Shown here: in pieces, positions 52,818 through 61,370 of the stretch
Layout of the letters: every line of letters begins with the position of its first letter
Numbering within the stretch: position 1 is the first letter of the stretch
From: CAVWDU01 sp963840725
GTDB lineage: Bacteria > Pseudomonadota > Gammaproteobacteria > Pseudomonadales > Halieaceae
Length of the DNA: 64,000 nucleotides
Direction of reading: 5' to 3'
NCBI GenBank assembly: GCA_963840725.1
Contig: CAWIZY010000009.1
Location: 558,001 to 622,000 of the forward strand
Made by a program: the position numbers and the translations under genes
The notes under the pieces: model-generated
What the model was told of the DNA's origin: nothing
Database searches by the model: none
What the model saw: the letters and a program-made list of their open reading frames with translations, nothing else

Positions 52818-53687
52818 TTGCGCCAGTTCGGCAAGCTTGCACTACTCGCAGCCCTTGTGACTCTATGGAGCTGTGCCCCCGCCAGCCCCATCGATAGTAT
52901 CTCAAGCCAGGGTTTTCATAAGTCGGTGGAGCAGGGCGCGACCTTTCAGCACCTGGTTCTCAGCCGACCTGGCCGGGGCGCACGGCTTCATGTTTACCTG
53001 GAGGGCGACGGCCGACCCTGGCTCAGTCCCGGCCGCATTGCGCTGGATCCCACCGGTTCTCGCCTACTGATGCTGGAGTTGGCGGCCATGGATGACGCGC
53101 CGGTGCTCTATGTGGGTCGGCCCTGCTATTTTCAACCACCGGACCCCCAATGCTCGCCGGCCTGGTGGACATTTCTGCGCTACGCCGAGCCGGTGGTCGA
53201 AAGTCTGGCCGCGGTAATTGATCGGCACGCGCAGGACTACGACAGGGTGGCCTTGTTCGGGCACAGTGGTGGAGGCACCTTGGCCATGTTGTTGGCCGGG
53301 CGGTTGGCCCCCGCCACGGTGGATATTCTCGCGACGATAGCGGCCAATCTTGATACCAGCGCCTGGACCGATGCCCACGGCTACACGGCGCTGTACGGCT
53401 CGCTTAACCCGGCGAACCAGCCACCACTGCCGGCCGCAGTGCGACAAGTTCATTTGCTCGGGGCCGAGGACGTCAATATCACCCAAGCAATGATCGCGCC
53501 GGTTATTGCCGCGCAACCAGAGGCAGAACTGCGGCTACTGCCGGGCTATGACCACCGCTGTTGCTGGCAACAGTACTGGCCGGGGCTACTGGGTGAACTG
53601 GCGATGGTTGGGAGGCTGGCTGAGAAGCCCGTCTCCGGTAATCGGCAGGAAGCCGGCGAGGACAGTCCTCAGCATGTTGGCCGCTAA
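52818..53687 (+). CDS. lipoprotein alpha/beta hydrolase
   Basis: 289 residues from TTG 52818, 12 bases after the second hcp. A lipobox LWSC places the lipidated Cys at residue 19. The core is an alpha/beta hydrolase with nucleophile Ser in FGHSGGGTLAMLL and probable catalytic His in YDHRCCW; VYLEGDGRPW supplies the oxyanion region. Either an envelope esterase or a toxin/immunity-associated protein; its position next to hcp2 invites the second view, but the lipid anchor argues for a resident envelope enzyme. Confidence 0.75.
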   Translation: MRQFGKLALLAALVTLWSCAPASPIDSISSQGFHKSVEQGATFQHLVLSRPGRGARLHVYLEGDGRPWLSPGRIALDPTGSRLLMLELAAMDDAPVLYVGRPCYFQPPDPQCSPAWWTFLRYAEPVVESLAAVIDRHAQDYDRVALFGHSGGGTLAMLLAGRLAPATVDILATIAANLDTSAWTDAHGYTALYGSLNPANQPPLPAAVRQVHLLGAEDVNITQAMIAPVIAAQPEAELRLLPGYDHRCCWQQYWPGLLGELAMVGRLAEKPVSGNRQEAGEDSPQHVGR

Positions 53688-55132
53688 AGCGCCAGGCGCA
53701 GTCCGACCGTGAAGGCCTGGCTGTCAACAGCATCGAGACCCAGCAAGGTATCGTAGTTAAAAAACAGCTGGGTACCATGGGTGAAGACGAAGTTGACCCC
53801 CAGACTCAGCCGGAAGAAGTCTTCATCGCCCGGTTCGGTGGTGAAGGCCAGCGTGTTTTCCGGGTCGTCCTTAAAGGGGTCGAAAACGTAACGGGCAAAA
53901 ATATCCCGGGCGTCATCCTCGAACTCATGGTGCCAGTTGATACTGCCGTAGGGCACCATCACGCCGAAACCGCGGTTGAAGTTGAATGCCGCCTGTATCC
54001 CGACCACCGATTGCAGGGACTCTATCTCCTGATCATCGAGTTCCATTGCCAGTTCGCCACCGGACTCTGCGTAGCCGTCGATGTCCGCGTCGATGCCGCG
54101 CGCCTGGGCACTGAACGTGATGTTGCTGTTTTCTATGTTCAGGTTGTAACCCACACCCAGTGTCCAGGCGATGCTGTCACCCTCGGTCTCGCTGGTGATC
54201 CGTTGATTGATGTCCGGGCCGCCGCTGTTGTTGGCGTAGTTGACGTTACGGAACATGTCGTAATCGTAGTCGCCATAGACGACCGAGCCCTCGATAAACA
54301 GGTTTTCGGCGAACCAGGTACCGTAGGCCATGTAATTCCAGCCCTCGGTCTCGTTCTCACCATAATTACGCTTAAACTCCAGATCGGACTCTATGTAGCC
54401 AACGCCGATTCCCAATACAAGGGAACTGCCAAACCGGTAGTCGAGTCCGGCGGTCACGCCATAGGCATCAAAGTCAAAGGCATTCTCCACGCCGTTGGCA
54501 AGGTTGACATCCTGTTTGTCGCCATTACCGTATACGCCGGATATAAAGGCACCAAGACGACTGAAGTCGCTGTCGCCTGCCGCACCACCGGCCCAGTCCT
54601 CGCCGGAAAAGTGGATACCCGCCACTGGCAGCGTACTGGTGCCCGTGCGCAGGTACTGCAGACGGCTTGCCAGACTGGCAAGCTGATCCTGCGCGGTGTC
54701 GGTCAGGCCCGCGCCCATGGTTTCGGTTTCCTCCGGGCCCACGCGTTGCAAGGCGTCCTGAAGTTCTTCCTCAGACAGGCCGAGGGAGAAATCGGTGCCG
54801 CCGGTGCCGGTGATGTCGTTGCCGGTCTGGACCAATTCCCGACAGCGTTCAAACAGCAGCCTGCTGTTGCCGGTGAGCGATTCGTTGATGGGTATCATTT
54901 TGCCACAGGCGGTTTGCACGGCATCCCCGGAGGACTGCTGCAGATTATTGTCGCCCAGGCTGCCCAGTGGGGTTCTCGCGTCGGTGGATATTTCTTGCGC
55001 CAGTGACGGTGCGACCCCCTGCAGGAACAAGACGGCCAACCCGAACCGGGCTGACTGCAGAAGACGGTCTCGGCCGCCGCACCGATAGACGGCTTGTGGG
55101 GATAATGAGGTGACTGTTCCTGGACGCCGCAT
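53684..55132 (-). CDS. autotransporter-type outer-membrane beta-barrel protein
   Basis: About 482 residues from ATG 55132 (frame open to 55231). A signal peptide (GLAVLFLQGVAPSLAQ), a 170-residue passenger-like region with TFDLGLSEEELQDAL-type helices and two Cys (TACGKM, ERCREL), then a beta-barrel of about 280 residues (AYGVTAGLDYRFGSSLVLGIGVGYIE, LGVNFVFTHGTQLFFNYDT). The barrel matches the autotransporter domain. The passenger is too short for a typical adhesin or enzyme, so function is unclear. Overlaps the hydrolase gene 3' end by four bases. Confidence 0.85.
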   Translation of the reverse strand: MRRPGTVTSLSPQAVYRCGGRDRLLQSARFGLAVLFLQGVAPSLAQEISTDARTPLGSLGDNNLQQSSGDAVQTACGKMIPINESLTGNSRLLFERCRELVQTGNDITGTGGTDFSLGLSEEELQDALQRVGPEETETMGAGLTDTAQDQLASLASRLQYLRTGTSTLPVAGIHFSGEDWAGGAAGDSDFSRLGAFISGVYGNGDKQDVNLANGVENAFDFDAYGVTAGLDYRFGSSLVLGIGVGYIESDLEFKRNYGENETEGWNYMAYGTWFAENLFIEGSVVYGDYDYDMFRNVNYANNSGGPDINQRITSETEGDSIAWTLGVGYNLNIENSNITFSAQARGIDADIDGYAESGGELAMELDDQEIESLQSVVGIQAAFNFNRGFGVMVPYGSINWHHEFEDDARDIFARYVFDPFKDDPENTLAFTTEPGDEDFFRLSLGVNFVFTHGTQLFFNYDTLLGLDAVDSQAFTVGLRLAL

Positions 55133-55279
55133 GACGGTGGTACCTCGCTGAACGCTGGTTCTGGGATCAGGCGGGCCCACGTGCGTCCTGGGCTCACCGC
55201 TGAGACTCTGCTTATTAAAGCATAGTTTCACCGGTTGCGAGCATAAAGTGCCCTGCAGCGGGCTTGGCCTTCCCGATTA

Positions 55280-58039
55280 TTACTCCAGCGAGTCCAGCAG
55301 GGCCTCGGCCTCCGCGCGCTCAGGAAACTCGTCATGCTGCTCTAACAGACGCTCGAGATTACGTTTAGCCAGCGCGCTGTTACCGAGCGCCTTATCGATC
55401 ATGGCGGCATGGTAGAGCATGGACGGCTGCCCGGGGGCGCCCTCCAATGCGCGCCGGATGCTGCGCTGGGCGGCCTTGAAATCCTCGTTATAAAACTCAG
55501 CCATCGCCAGCGTGTCCAGGGCGGCGGCGCTGTCGGGTGCAACTTGGAGTGCCCGGCGGGCGTATTCCACTGACGTCTCAGGGTCCGACTGCCGAACTTC
55601 CCAGGCCAGGTTATTGAGCGCAGCAAAGTTGTTCGGATCTGCGTCCAGTACCCGTTTATATTCAACCAGGGAATCGGCAGTGCTGCCTCGTTGTCCAAGC
55701 GCCATACCCAATGCGAGTCTCACCGCGCCATCGTCCGGGTTGTCCTTGAGCCACGCCTGCATGAGCGTGACGCCTGCATCGGTATTTCCCGCCGCATCCT
55801 CATAGCCGGCGAGTATCAGCAGGTTTTTCTGGCTGGATGTCTGACTATAGGCCTGCCGCGCGAACGAGACCGCTGCGTCCGGTTGTTGTTGGCGAGCCGC
55901 GTTTTGGGCTTGTATCTGCAGTACGCTGTTATCCTCGGGTGCATTCTCCAGCAGCCACTGCAATTGTTCCTCAAACGCGGCATTGTTGTCTTCGAGCAGT
56001 TCCAGTCGGGCCAGGGCAATGCGGGCAGGAAAATAATTTTCGTCCAGTTGAAGCGAGCTCTGCAGGTCCTGACGGGCGCGATTGAGGTCTCCGGTGCCGA
56101 TGGCTGCCTGTGCCATCAAATGCCGCGTTGCGGCAGTATCGGGCGTTGTCTCAAGCAGCTCTTCCAGGGTGCGCCGCGCTTCCAGCGGGTTCTTTTCTGC
56201 CAACTGGGATAGAGCAAGAACACGCAGCACCTCGGGCGATCGCTGCTGAACCGCCTCCAGGGTAGAAAACAGCGGGGCGACTTGCGCCGCCTTGCCCTGG
56301 CTCAGGTAATACCGGGCCAGCATCAGTTTTGGCTCTAGGGCCTCGGGTTGGGCCTCGGTCGCTTTGATCAGCCAGCCAACCATGGCCTCTTCGTTCTGGG
56401 CCCTGGCCTCCAGTTTTGCCAACTGGACCACCGCCGGCATGGAATCGGGATGCTCGGCAATAACGGCCTGGTAGTAGCCGCGAGCTGCATCCAGGTCGTC
56501 CTTCTCCAAAGCCAGCAGTGCCAGATTGTGATTGGCACCGATATCGCCTTTGTCAATACGCAGTGCGGTGGCGAATGATTCCCGCGCCTCCGCTTCAAGT
56601 CCAGCCTGCAGGTATACACGGCCAAGCAGATTGTGGGGTGTCACAGATACCGGGTTGCGGCCGGCGTAAGCCCTGGCAGCGGCAATGGCCTCGTCATACT
56701 CTCCTTTGCGCAGGTGGTTCAGTACCAGCAGTATGTCCGCCTGCTGAAACTCCGGGTCGAGTTCGAGTGCCGTTTCAATATGTTGTATCGCCTCATCACT
56801 GTCCCCGGTGATCAGCAGCCCGGCTCCGAGCCGGACTTGCGCCTGGGCGGAATCGGGCTGCAGTTCTGCGAGGCGGCTGAGCATGGTGATACCTTGATCA
56901 GTCTTGCCGTCGCGGATTAGTGCATTGGCCATCAGGTTGAGTGCGCCAATATCATTCGGGTTGCTGTCGAGCACCGGCGATATCAGTGATTGGACATCGC
57001 GATAGTCGCCGTCTTGCAAGCGCAGGGTGGCAAGCAGTTTGCGTCCTGCCACATTGTTGGGGGCCACCCCGACAAAGCGCTCGGCGAAGGACCCTGCCAG
57101 CTCGTCATTGCCCTCGGTCAAGTGAGCGCTGGCGAGGTAATAAAGCACCATCGGAAACTGGCGAAATGCGGGTTCTGCCTGGGTCAGAGATGATATGGCA
57201 TCGGGGTAGTCCTCAGCCTCGAATAATACCAAGCCGTTGACATAATTGCTGGCTGGGTTGCGGGGGGCCATCTTCATCAGGCTCTCAGCATCCGATGCTG
57301 CTGTTTCAAAGTCACCCTTTGTCATCGCGACCAATGAGCGTCGCAGACGGGCCTGGAAATTTTCCGGCTGAATACTGAGCGTCTTGTTATAGGCCTCCAG
57401 CGCAGCTGTTGTGTCGCCCTCATTCAGTTTTATGTCGCCCAGCAGGTGCCAGGCGGGCGCACTTTCTGGGTCCGCTTTCAGTGCTCTTTCGAGAATGGCT
57501 TCTGCTTGCCCCAAATTGCGCTGGCTGGCACTGACCCGGGCCGCTCCGATCATGACGGCGGTGGAGTCCGGCGCGGCCGCTTCAGCCTCGGCAATCAACT
57601 CCGCCGCAGCGTCGGTTTCTCCCTGGGCCAGTTCTGACACTGACTGCACTGTAAGAACCTCGGCCCTGGCTGCCGGGGACAGGCCCTCCAGGCTCAGTTC
57701 CCGTATCTGGGCAAATTTGCGCTCCGCGAGCAGTGCCTTGGCGAGCGCCGGGGTGACCTGTTCTTCAGACCAGCCCAGATCCCTGGCCGCCCGGAGTTCT
57801 TTCTCTGCTGCAGCGGTGGCGCCCGCGCGCAATTGCAGCTCGCCGAGCATAAATCGGGCCTCCCCGGAGCTGTTGTCTTTTTGCACCGCGTTCTTCAGCT
57901 CAATAATGGCAGCTTCGTAATTGGAGTTGGCCAGGTGGTCACGGGCCTGCTGCAGATGCTCGGCGCTTGTTTGGCTGTCGCCACAGGCGCCCAGAGTCAG
58001 TAGTGAAGCCAGGGTCAGAGTGCTGAGAAAATTTTTCAT
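55280..58039 (-). CDS. PrsT-like TPR lipoprotein (PEP-CTERM/XrtA system type)
   Basis: About 919 residues from ATG 58039, with lipobox TLGAC at the N-terminus. The rest is more than twenty TPR-like repeats (ALEAYNKTLSIQPENFQARL, AIQHIETALELDPEFQQADI). Length and order match PrsT, the TPR lipoprotein of exopolysaccharide/exosortase loci. No exosortase, PEP-CTERM substrate or EPS genes are visible here, so it is isolated from its usual partners. It may act in outer-membrane export. Confidence 0.85.
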   Translation of the reverse strand: MKNFLSTLTLASLLTLGACGDSQTSAEHLQQARDHLANSNYEAAIIELKNAVQKDNSSGEARFMLGELQLRAGATAAAEKELRAARDLGWSEEQVTPALAKALLAERKFAQIRELSLEGLSPAARAEVLTVQSVSELAQGETDAAAELIAEAEAAAPDSTAVMIGAARVSASQRNLGQAEAILERALKADPESAPAWHLLGDIKLNEGDTTAALEAYNKTLSIQPENFQARLRRSLVAMTKGDFETAASDAESLMKMAPRNPASNYVNGLVLFEAEDYPDAISSLTQAEPAFRQFPMVLYYLASAHLTEGNDELAGSFAERFVGVAPNNVAGRKLLATLRLQDGDYRDVQSLISPVLDSNPNDIGALNLMANALIRDGKTDQGITMLSRLAELQPDSAQAQVRLGAGLLITGDSDEAIQHIETALELDPEFQQADILLVLNHLRKGEYDEAIAAARAYAGRNPVSVTPHNLLGRVYLQAGLEAEARESFATALRIDKGDIGANHNLALLALEKDDLDAARGYYQAVIAEHPDSMPAVVQLAKLEARAQNEEAMVGWLIKATEAQPEALEPKLMLARYYLSQGKAAQVAPLFSTLEAVQQRSPEVLRVLALSQLAEKNPLEARRTLEELLETTPDTAATRHLMAQAAIGTGDLNRARQDLQSSLQLDENYFPARIALARLELLEDNNAAFEEQLQWLLENAPEDNSVLQIQAQNAARQQQPDAAVSFARQAYSQTSSQKNLLILAGYEDAAGNTDAGVTLMQAWLKDNPDDGAVRLALGMALGQRGSTADSLVEYKRVLDADPNNFAALNNLAWEVRQSDPETSVEYARRALQVAPDSAAALDTLAMAEFYNEDFKAAQRSIRRALEGAPGQPSMLYHAAMIDKALGNSALAKRNLERLLEQHDEFPERAEAEALLDSLE

Positions 58040-58546
58040 GTCAGTTTCCAGTGGCGAGGAACCCAGTGCCCGATCCGATGCGGTCGAGCTCCAGCAGCGC
58101 GTTGCGTAAGAGCAGACCGGTGCGATGGTGCCCAGAACCGGATCAGCTCCTGTGCACACGACCCGGCCTGTTTCGGGCCCTTGTGTCGGTACTCATTATA
58201 GTGCAACCCGTCGAGGCCTGTTGGCCGCGCCGCGACCAAAACACTAGCAAAAACTGCAGCACAGTGCATCAATACCGGTGCCGGTTTGGGCACCGCCGTG
58301 AGTTGGGTCGCAAGTTTTACGGTTATATTGCTGAAATAACCACAGCGCCACGGGTTTTGTCGTCTTCCTCGGTTCGCGACGCCCTGTTGCAGTGCGCCTG
58401 CTGATCTCATTTGTACCGAATTCGTTGGCACTTTTCCCCGCAGGGCCAGCGGCGCTGACCCGAGCCGCGGCAGCGCTTGCGGGGTTTCCCGCTTGCGCGT
58501 AGAGTCTAAAGCATTGGTCAATCACACTTGTATGGGAGACAGCTTC
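58040..58546. other. 507-base divergent region without a gene
   Basis: It lies between the PrsT-like gene and the aldolase gene. I see no ORF of convincing composition, RNA gene or long repeat; promoters for both flanking genes should lie here. Confidence 0.55.
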
Positions 58547-59183
58547 ATGCCGCAGACGCCATCCGATGTCTTTTCCCGACTGCCGGCCTGCCGGGTGCTG
58601 CCGGTCATCACCCCCGGGGAGGTTGACGAAACGCTGGAGTTGATCGCAGCGCTTTATCGCGGGAGGTATGCGCGGCATCGAAATCACGCTGCGCAGTGAC
58701 ACTGCGCTGGATTGTGTGCGCGCAGTGCGTCAGCGTTACGACGACGTGCTGGTGGCAGTGGGTACGGTGACTGGCCCAACCGGCGTGACCCAGGCTGCCG
58801 ATGCGGGTGCCCAACTGCTGGTGAGTCCGGGTCTGACGTCTGAGCTGCTGCAGGCTGCTGAAGGGTCCGGTGTGCCGTTGCTTCCGGGGATCGCCTCGGC
58901 CTCGGAAATCATGCTCGGGATGGCGCACAAGCTGCGCCACTTCAAGTTTTTCCCCGCGGCTGCAGCGGGCGGGATTCCTCTGCTGCGGGCTTTTGGCGGG
59001 CCTTTCCCCGGGATCAAATTCTGCCCCACGGGGGGGCTCAACGCGGACAACTTCCATGACTACCTGGCCTTGCCTAATGTTATTTGTTGCGGTGGATCAT
59101 GGATGGTCGCCGATGATTTGGTGCACAATAAATCCTGGCGAGAGATCGAGCGTCTGGCGGGGCAGGCCATCACCCCTGCCTAG
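58547..59183 (+). pseudogene. eda: KDPG/KHG aldolase, interrupted by a one-base frameshift
   Basis: The first frame, from ATG 58547 (GGGAG upstream), gives FSRLPACRVLPVITPGEVDETLELIAALYR. The second frame gives GGMRGIEITLRSDTALD to a stop at 59183, including the Schiff-base Lys in RHFKFFPA and GPFPGIKFCPTGG. Removing one G from the GGG at 58661-58663 restores a continuous aldolase of about 211 residues. It splits 2-keto-3-deoxy-6-phosphogluconate into pyruvate and glyceraldehyde-3-phosphate, the last Entner-Doudoroff step. The break is a homopolymer-type error or a real mutation. Confidence 0.85.
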
Positions 59184-59205
59184 CCTGCTGAACCTTTAGC
59201 CTTTG

Positions 59206-59253
59206 ACGCAGCCTTTGACGCAGCCGTTGACGCAGCTGTCATCGCACCCGGCA
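59206..59253. repeat. short 12-bp tandem repeats upstream of the GAPDH paralogue
   Basis: Roughly four 12-base units of the form GCCTTTGACGCA occur in tandem between the aldolase stop and the GAPDH paralogue start. The last unit is diverged. Confidence 0.7.
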
Positions 59254-59339
59254 CAGGACCGGGTCCGGATACGACCCGACCCGGCTTTGATATGACTCGC
59301 TCCCTGGCTCAGGGGGCACTATAAAGGAGACACAGTAAT

Positions 59340-60362
59340 ATGGTCAGTACAACGCCAACCCGTGTGGGTATTATGGGGTTCGGTCAGGTGGGCCGGCAGA
59401 TATACGATCTCGCTGCCAACAGCGACGATATAGTAGTGACGGCAATCGCCGATATTGGCCAACCGGACATACTGCACTATCTGCTGTGTTCCGAAGTCGA
59501 TGAGCCGGATCGGTACCAATTGCAGGGTAATTTCCTTGTGAACGACCGCTTCAAGACCCGGGTAGCACCCATAGACCGACCGGCAGAGATGCCCTGGGAC
59601 ATGTTTGGCGTAGACGTCGTCATTGACGCTACGGGTAAATACCGTAGTGGTGTCGATATGGGGGATCATCTGGGTAGCGGCGCACCGCGGGTATTGTTGC
59701 GTACCCTGCCCATTGATGACATCGACCGGATCGTGATGCCCGGCATCAATGAGGCGAGCATACAGGCCAGTGATCGAATGATTTCGGCGGGCTCTGCCAC
59801 CACAACGGCACTGTGTCTTTTGCTTAAAATACTGGGGTCGCGCTTTGATATCGAGTGCGGCAACATGACCAGCATCCATTCTTACACCAGCGACCAGGCT
59901 CTGCAGGACTATGCCGGCAGTGATTTCCGCCGCAGCCGCTCCGCCGCGACTAACATTATTCCCAACCAGCACGATGCCGGGCAGTGGATAGGCCGTGTGC
60001 TTCCGGAGTTTGAGGGCAAGTTTTTGACGTCCGCGCTCAACGTGCCGATTCATCAGGGCTGCCTGCTGGATACCACGCTGGTGATCAACGACGAAAACAT
60101 CTCCGCGGAGGCCGTGAATCAGGCCGTGATCGATAGCGTCACCGATTTCCCGGGTATTGTCGATGTGGTGGCGGACCCGATCGTCTCTTCTGATGTGATC
60201 GGCAGCTCCCTGTCGCTGTTGTTCGATCTGAAGGGGACACTCAAGGCCGGTGAGCAGACGCTGAAAACTTTGTGTTGGTACGAACACCGGGGGCATGCTG
60301 CCCGTTTGCTTGACGTGGTGCGCCTTTATGCCCGTCTGGATAATGCACAGGAGGCCGCGTAA
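59340..60362 (+). CDS. GAPDH-family paralogue without catalytic cysteine
   Basis: 340 residues with a Rossmann N-terminus (VGIMGFGQVGRQIYDLA) and catalytic-domain fold of GAPDH, including HSYTSDQ with the catalytic His. The active-site Cys is missing: the SNASCTTNC motif reads SAGSATTTA, placing Ala at residue 153. The phosphate-binding TSTGAAK reads NQHDAGQW and the C-terminal WYDNEWGY reads WYEHRGHA, so several active-site parts are altered. It is probably a catalytically inactive relative. It overlaps the next gene by one base (TAATG), so it is made together with a normal GAPDH. Confidence 0.9.
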   Translation: MVSTTPTRVGIMGFGQVGRQIYDLAANSDDIVVTAIADIGQPDILHYLLCSEVDEPDRYQLQGNFLVNDRFKTRVAPIDRPAEMPWDMFGVDVVIDATGKYRSGVDMGDHLGSGAPRVLLRTLPIDDIDRIVMPGINEASIQASDRMISAGSATTTALCLLLKILGSRFDIECGNMTSIHSYTSDQALQDYAGSDFRRSRSAATNIIPNQHDAGQWIGRVLPEFEGKFLTSALNVPIHQGCLLDTTLVINDENISAEAVNQAVIDSVTDFPGIVDVVADPIVSSDVIGSSLSLLFDLKGTLKAGEQTLKTLCWYEHRGHAARLLDVVRLYARLDNAQEAA

Positions 60363-61363
60363 TGAAGATTGCTATCAATGGCTTCGGTCGCATCGGCCGC
60401 TCGGTGTTTCGCATTCTGGAGGACGTGCCAGGTGTGGACGTGGTTGCGGTCAACGACCTGTTCGACCCCGACGCCCTGCGCTACCTGCTCAATTACGATA
60501 CGGTGATGGGCCCCTTCGGCAGGAGTCTGGCTTTAGAAGACGGCCATTTTGTCACCCCCAAAGGGCGCGTGCGTTTGCTGGCTCAGCGCAACCCGGCAGA
60601 ATTACCCTGGGGCGAAATGGGTATTGACGCAGTGGTTGAGGCGACTGGCGTCTTCCGCACGCGAGAACAACTGCAGGCGCACCTGGACGCCGGTGCCAAG
60701 CGGGTGGTACTGACGGTTCCCGCCAAAGACGCCATTGATTACACGGTGGTACTGGGCGTCAACGATGAGGGGCTGATGCCGGAACACCGGGTGGTCTCAA
60801 ACGCGAGCTGCACGACCAACTGCCTGGCGCCGATGGCGAAAGTCCTGCACAGTGAGTTTGGTATCATCGAGGGTGTTATAGACACGGTGCATGCTTATAC
60901 CAATGATCAGCGGTTGGCGGATGTGCCGCATTCCGACTGGCGGCGCAGCCGAGCGGCGGCGGCCAATATTATCCCCACCTCCACCGGGGCCGCGAAAGCA
61001 GTCGGCGTGGTACTACCAGAGCTTGAGGGCAAGCTCCACGGTATGGCAGCGCGAGTGCCGGTGCCGGACGGCTCGGTGGTCGATCTTTTTGTTAAGCTGG
61101 GCCAGTCGGTGACCGTGCAGAACGTGCACGACGTGGTGCGCGAGGCGTCCCAGACCGACGCGCTCCAGGGTATCTTGCAGTTCACCGACCGGCCAGTGGT
61201 GTCGTCGGACATTATCGGCAATTCCCACTCATCGATCTACGATGCGGGCTTTACCGGTGTTACCGGCGGTGGGCGTTACCTGCGGGTGCTGAACTGGTAC
61301 GACAATGAGTGGGGTTATTCCTGCCGGGTTGTCAATCTTCTGCAGCGGTTCGGCAGCTGGTAA
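60362..61363 (+). CDS. gap: glyceraldehyde-3-phosphate dehydrogenase
   Basis: 333 residues with all hallmarks: INGFGRIGRSVFR for NAD binding, SNASCTTNCLAP with Cys150, HAYTNDQ with the catalytic His, TSTGAAKAVG for phosphate, and WYDNEWGYS. It oxidises glyceraldehyde-3-phosphate to 1,3-bisphosphoglycerate with NAD. Its ATG overlaps the preceding paralogue stop, and ppc begins seven bases after its stop. Confidence 0.97.
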   Translation: MKIAINGFGRIGRSVFRILEDVPGVDVVAVNDLFDPDALRYLLNYDTVMGPFGRSLALEDGHFVTPKGRVRLLAQRNPAELPWGEMGIDAVVEATGVFRTREQLQAHLDAGAKRVVLTVPAKDAIDYTVVLGVNDEGLMPEHRVVSNASCTTNCLAPMAKVLHSEFGIIEGVIDTVHAYTNDQRLADVPHSDWRRSRAAAANIIPTSTGAAKAVGVVLPELEGKLHGMAARVPVPDGSVVDLFVKLGQSVTVQNVHDVVREASQTDALQGILQFTDRPVVSSDIIGNSHSSIYDAGFTGVTGGGRYLRVLNWYDNEWGYSCRVVNLLQRFGSW

Positions 61364-61370
61364 TGCTGAC

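Noticed and set aside
53777..55006. 409-codon plus-strand open frame antisense to the autotransporter-type gene
   Set aside because: It mirrors the real barrel gene in the complementary frame; the minus strand has the signal peptide and beta-strand pattern.
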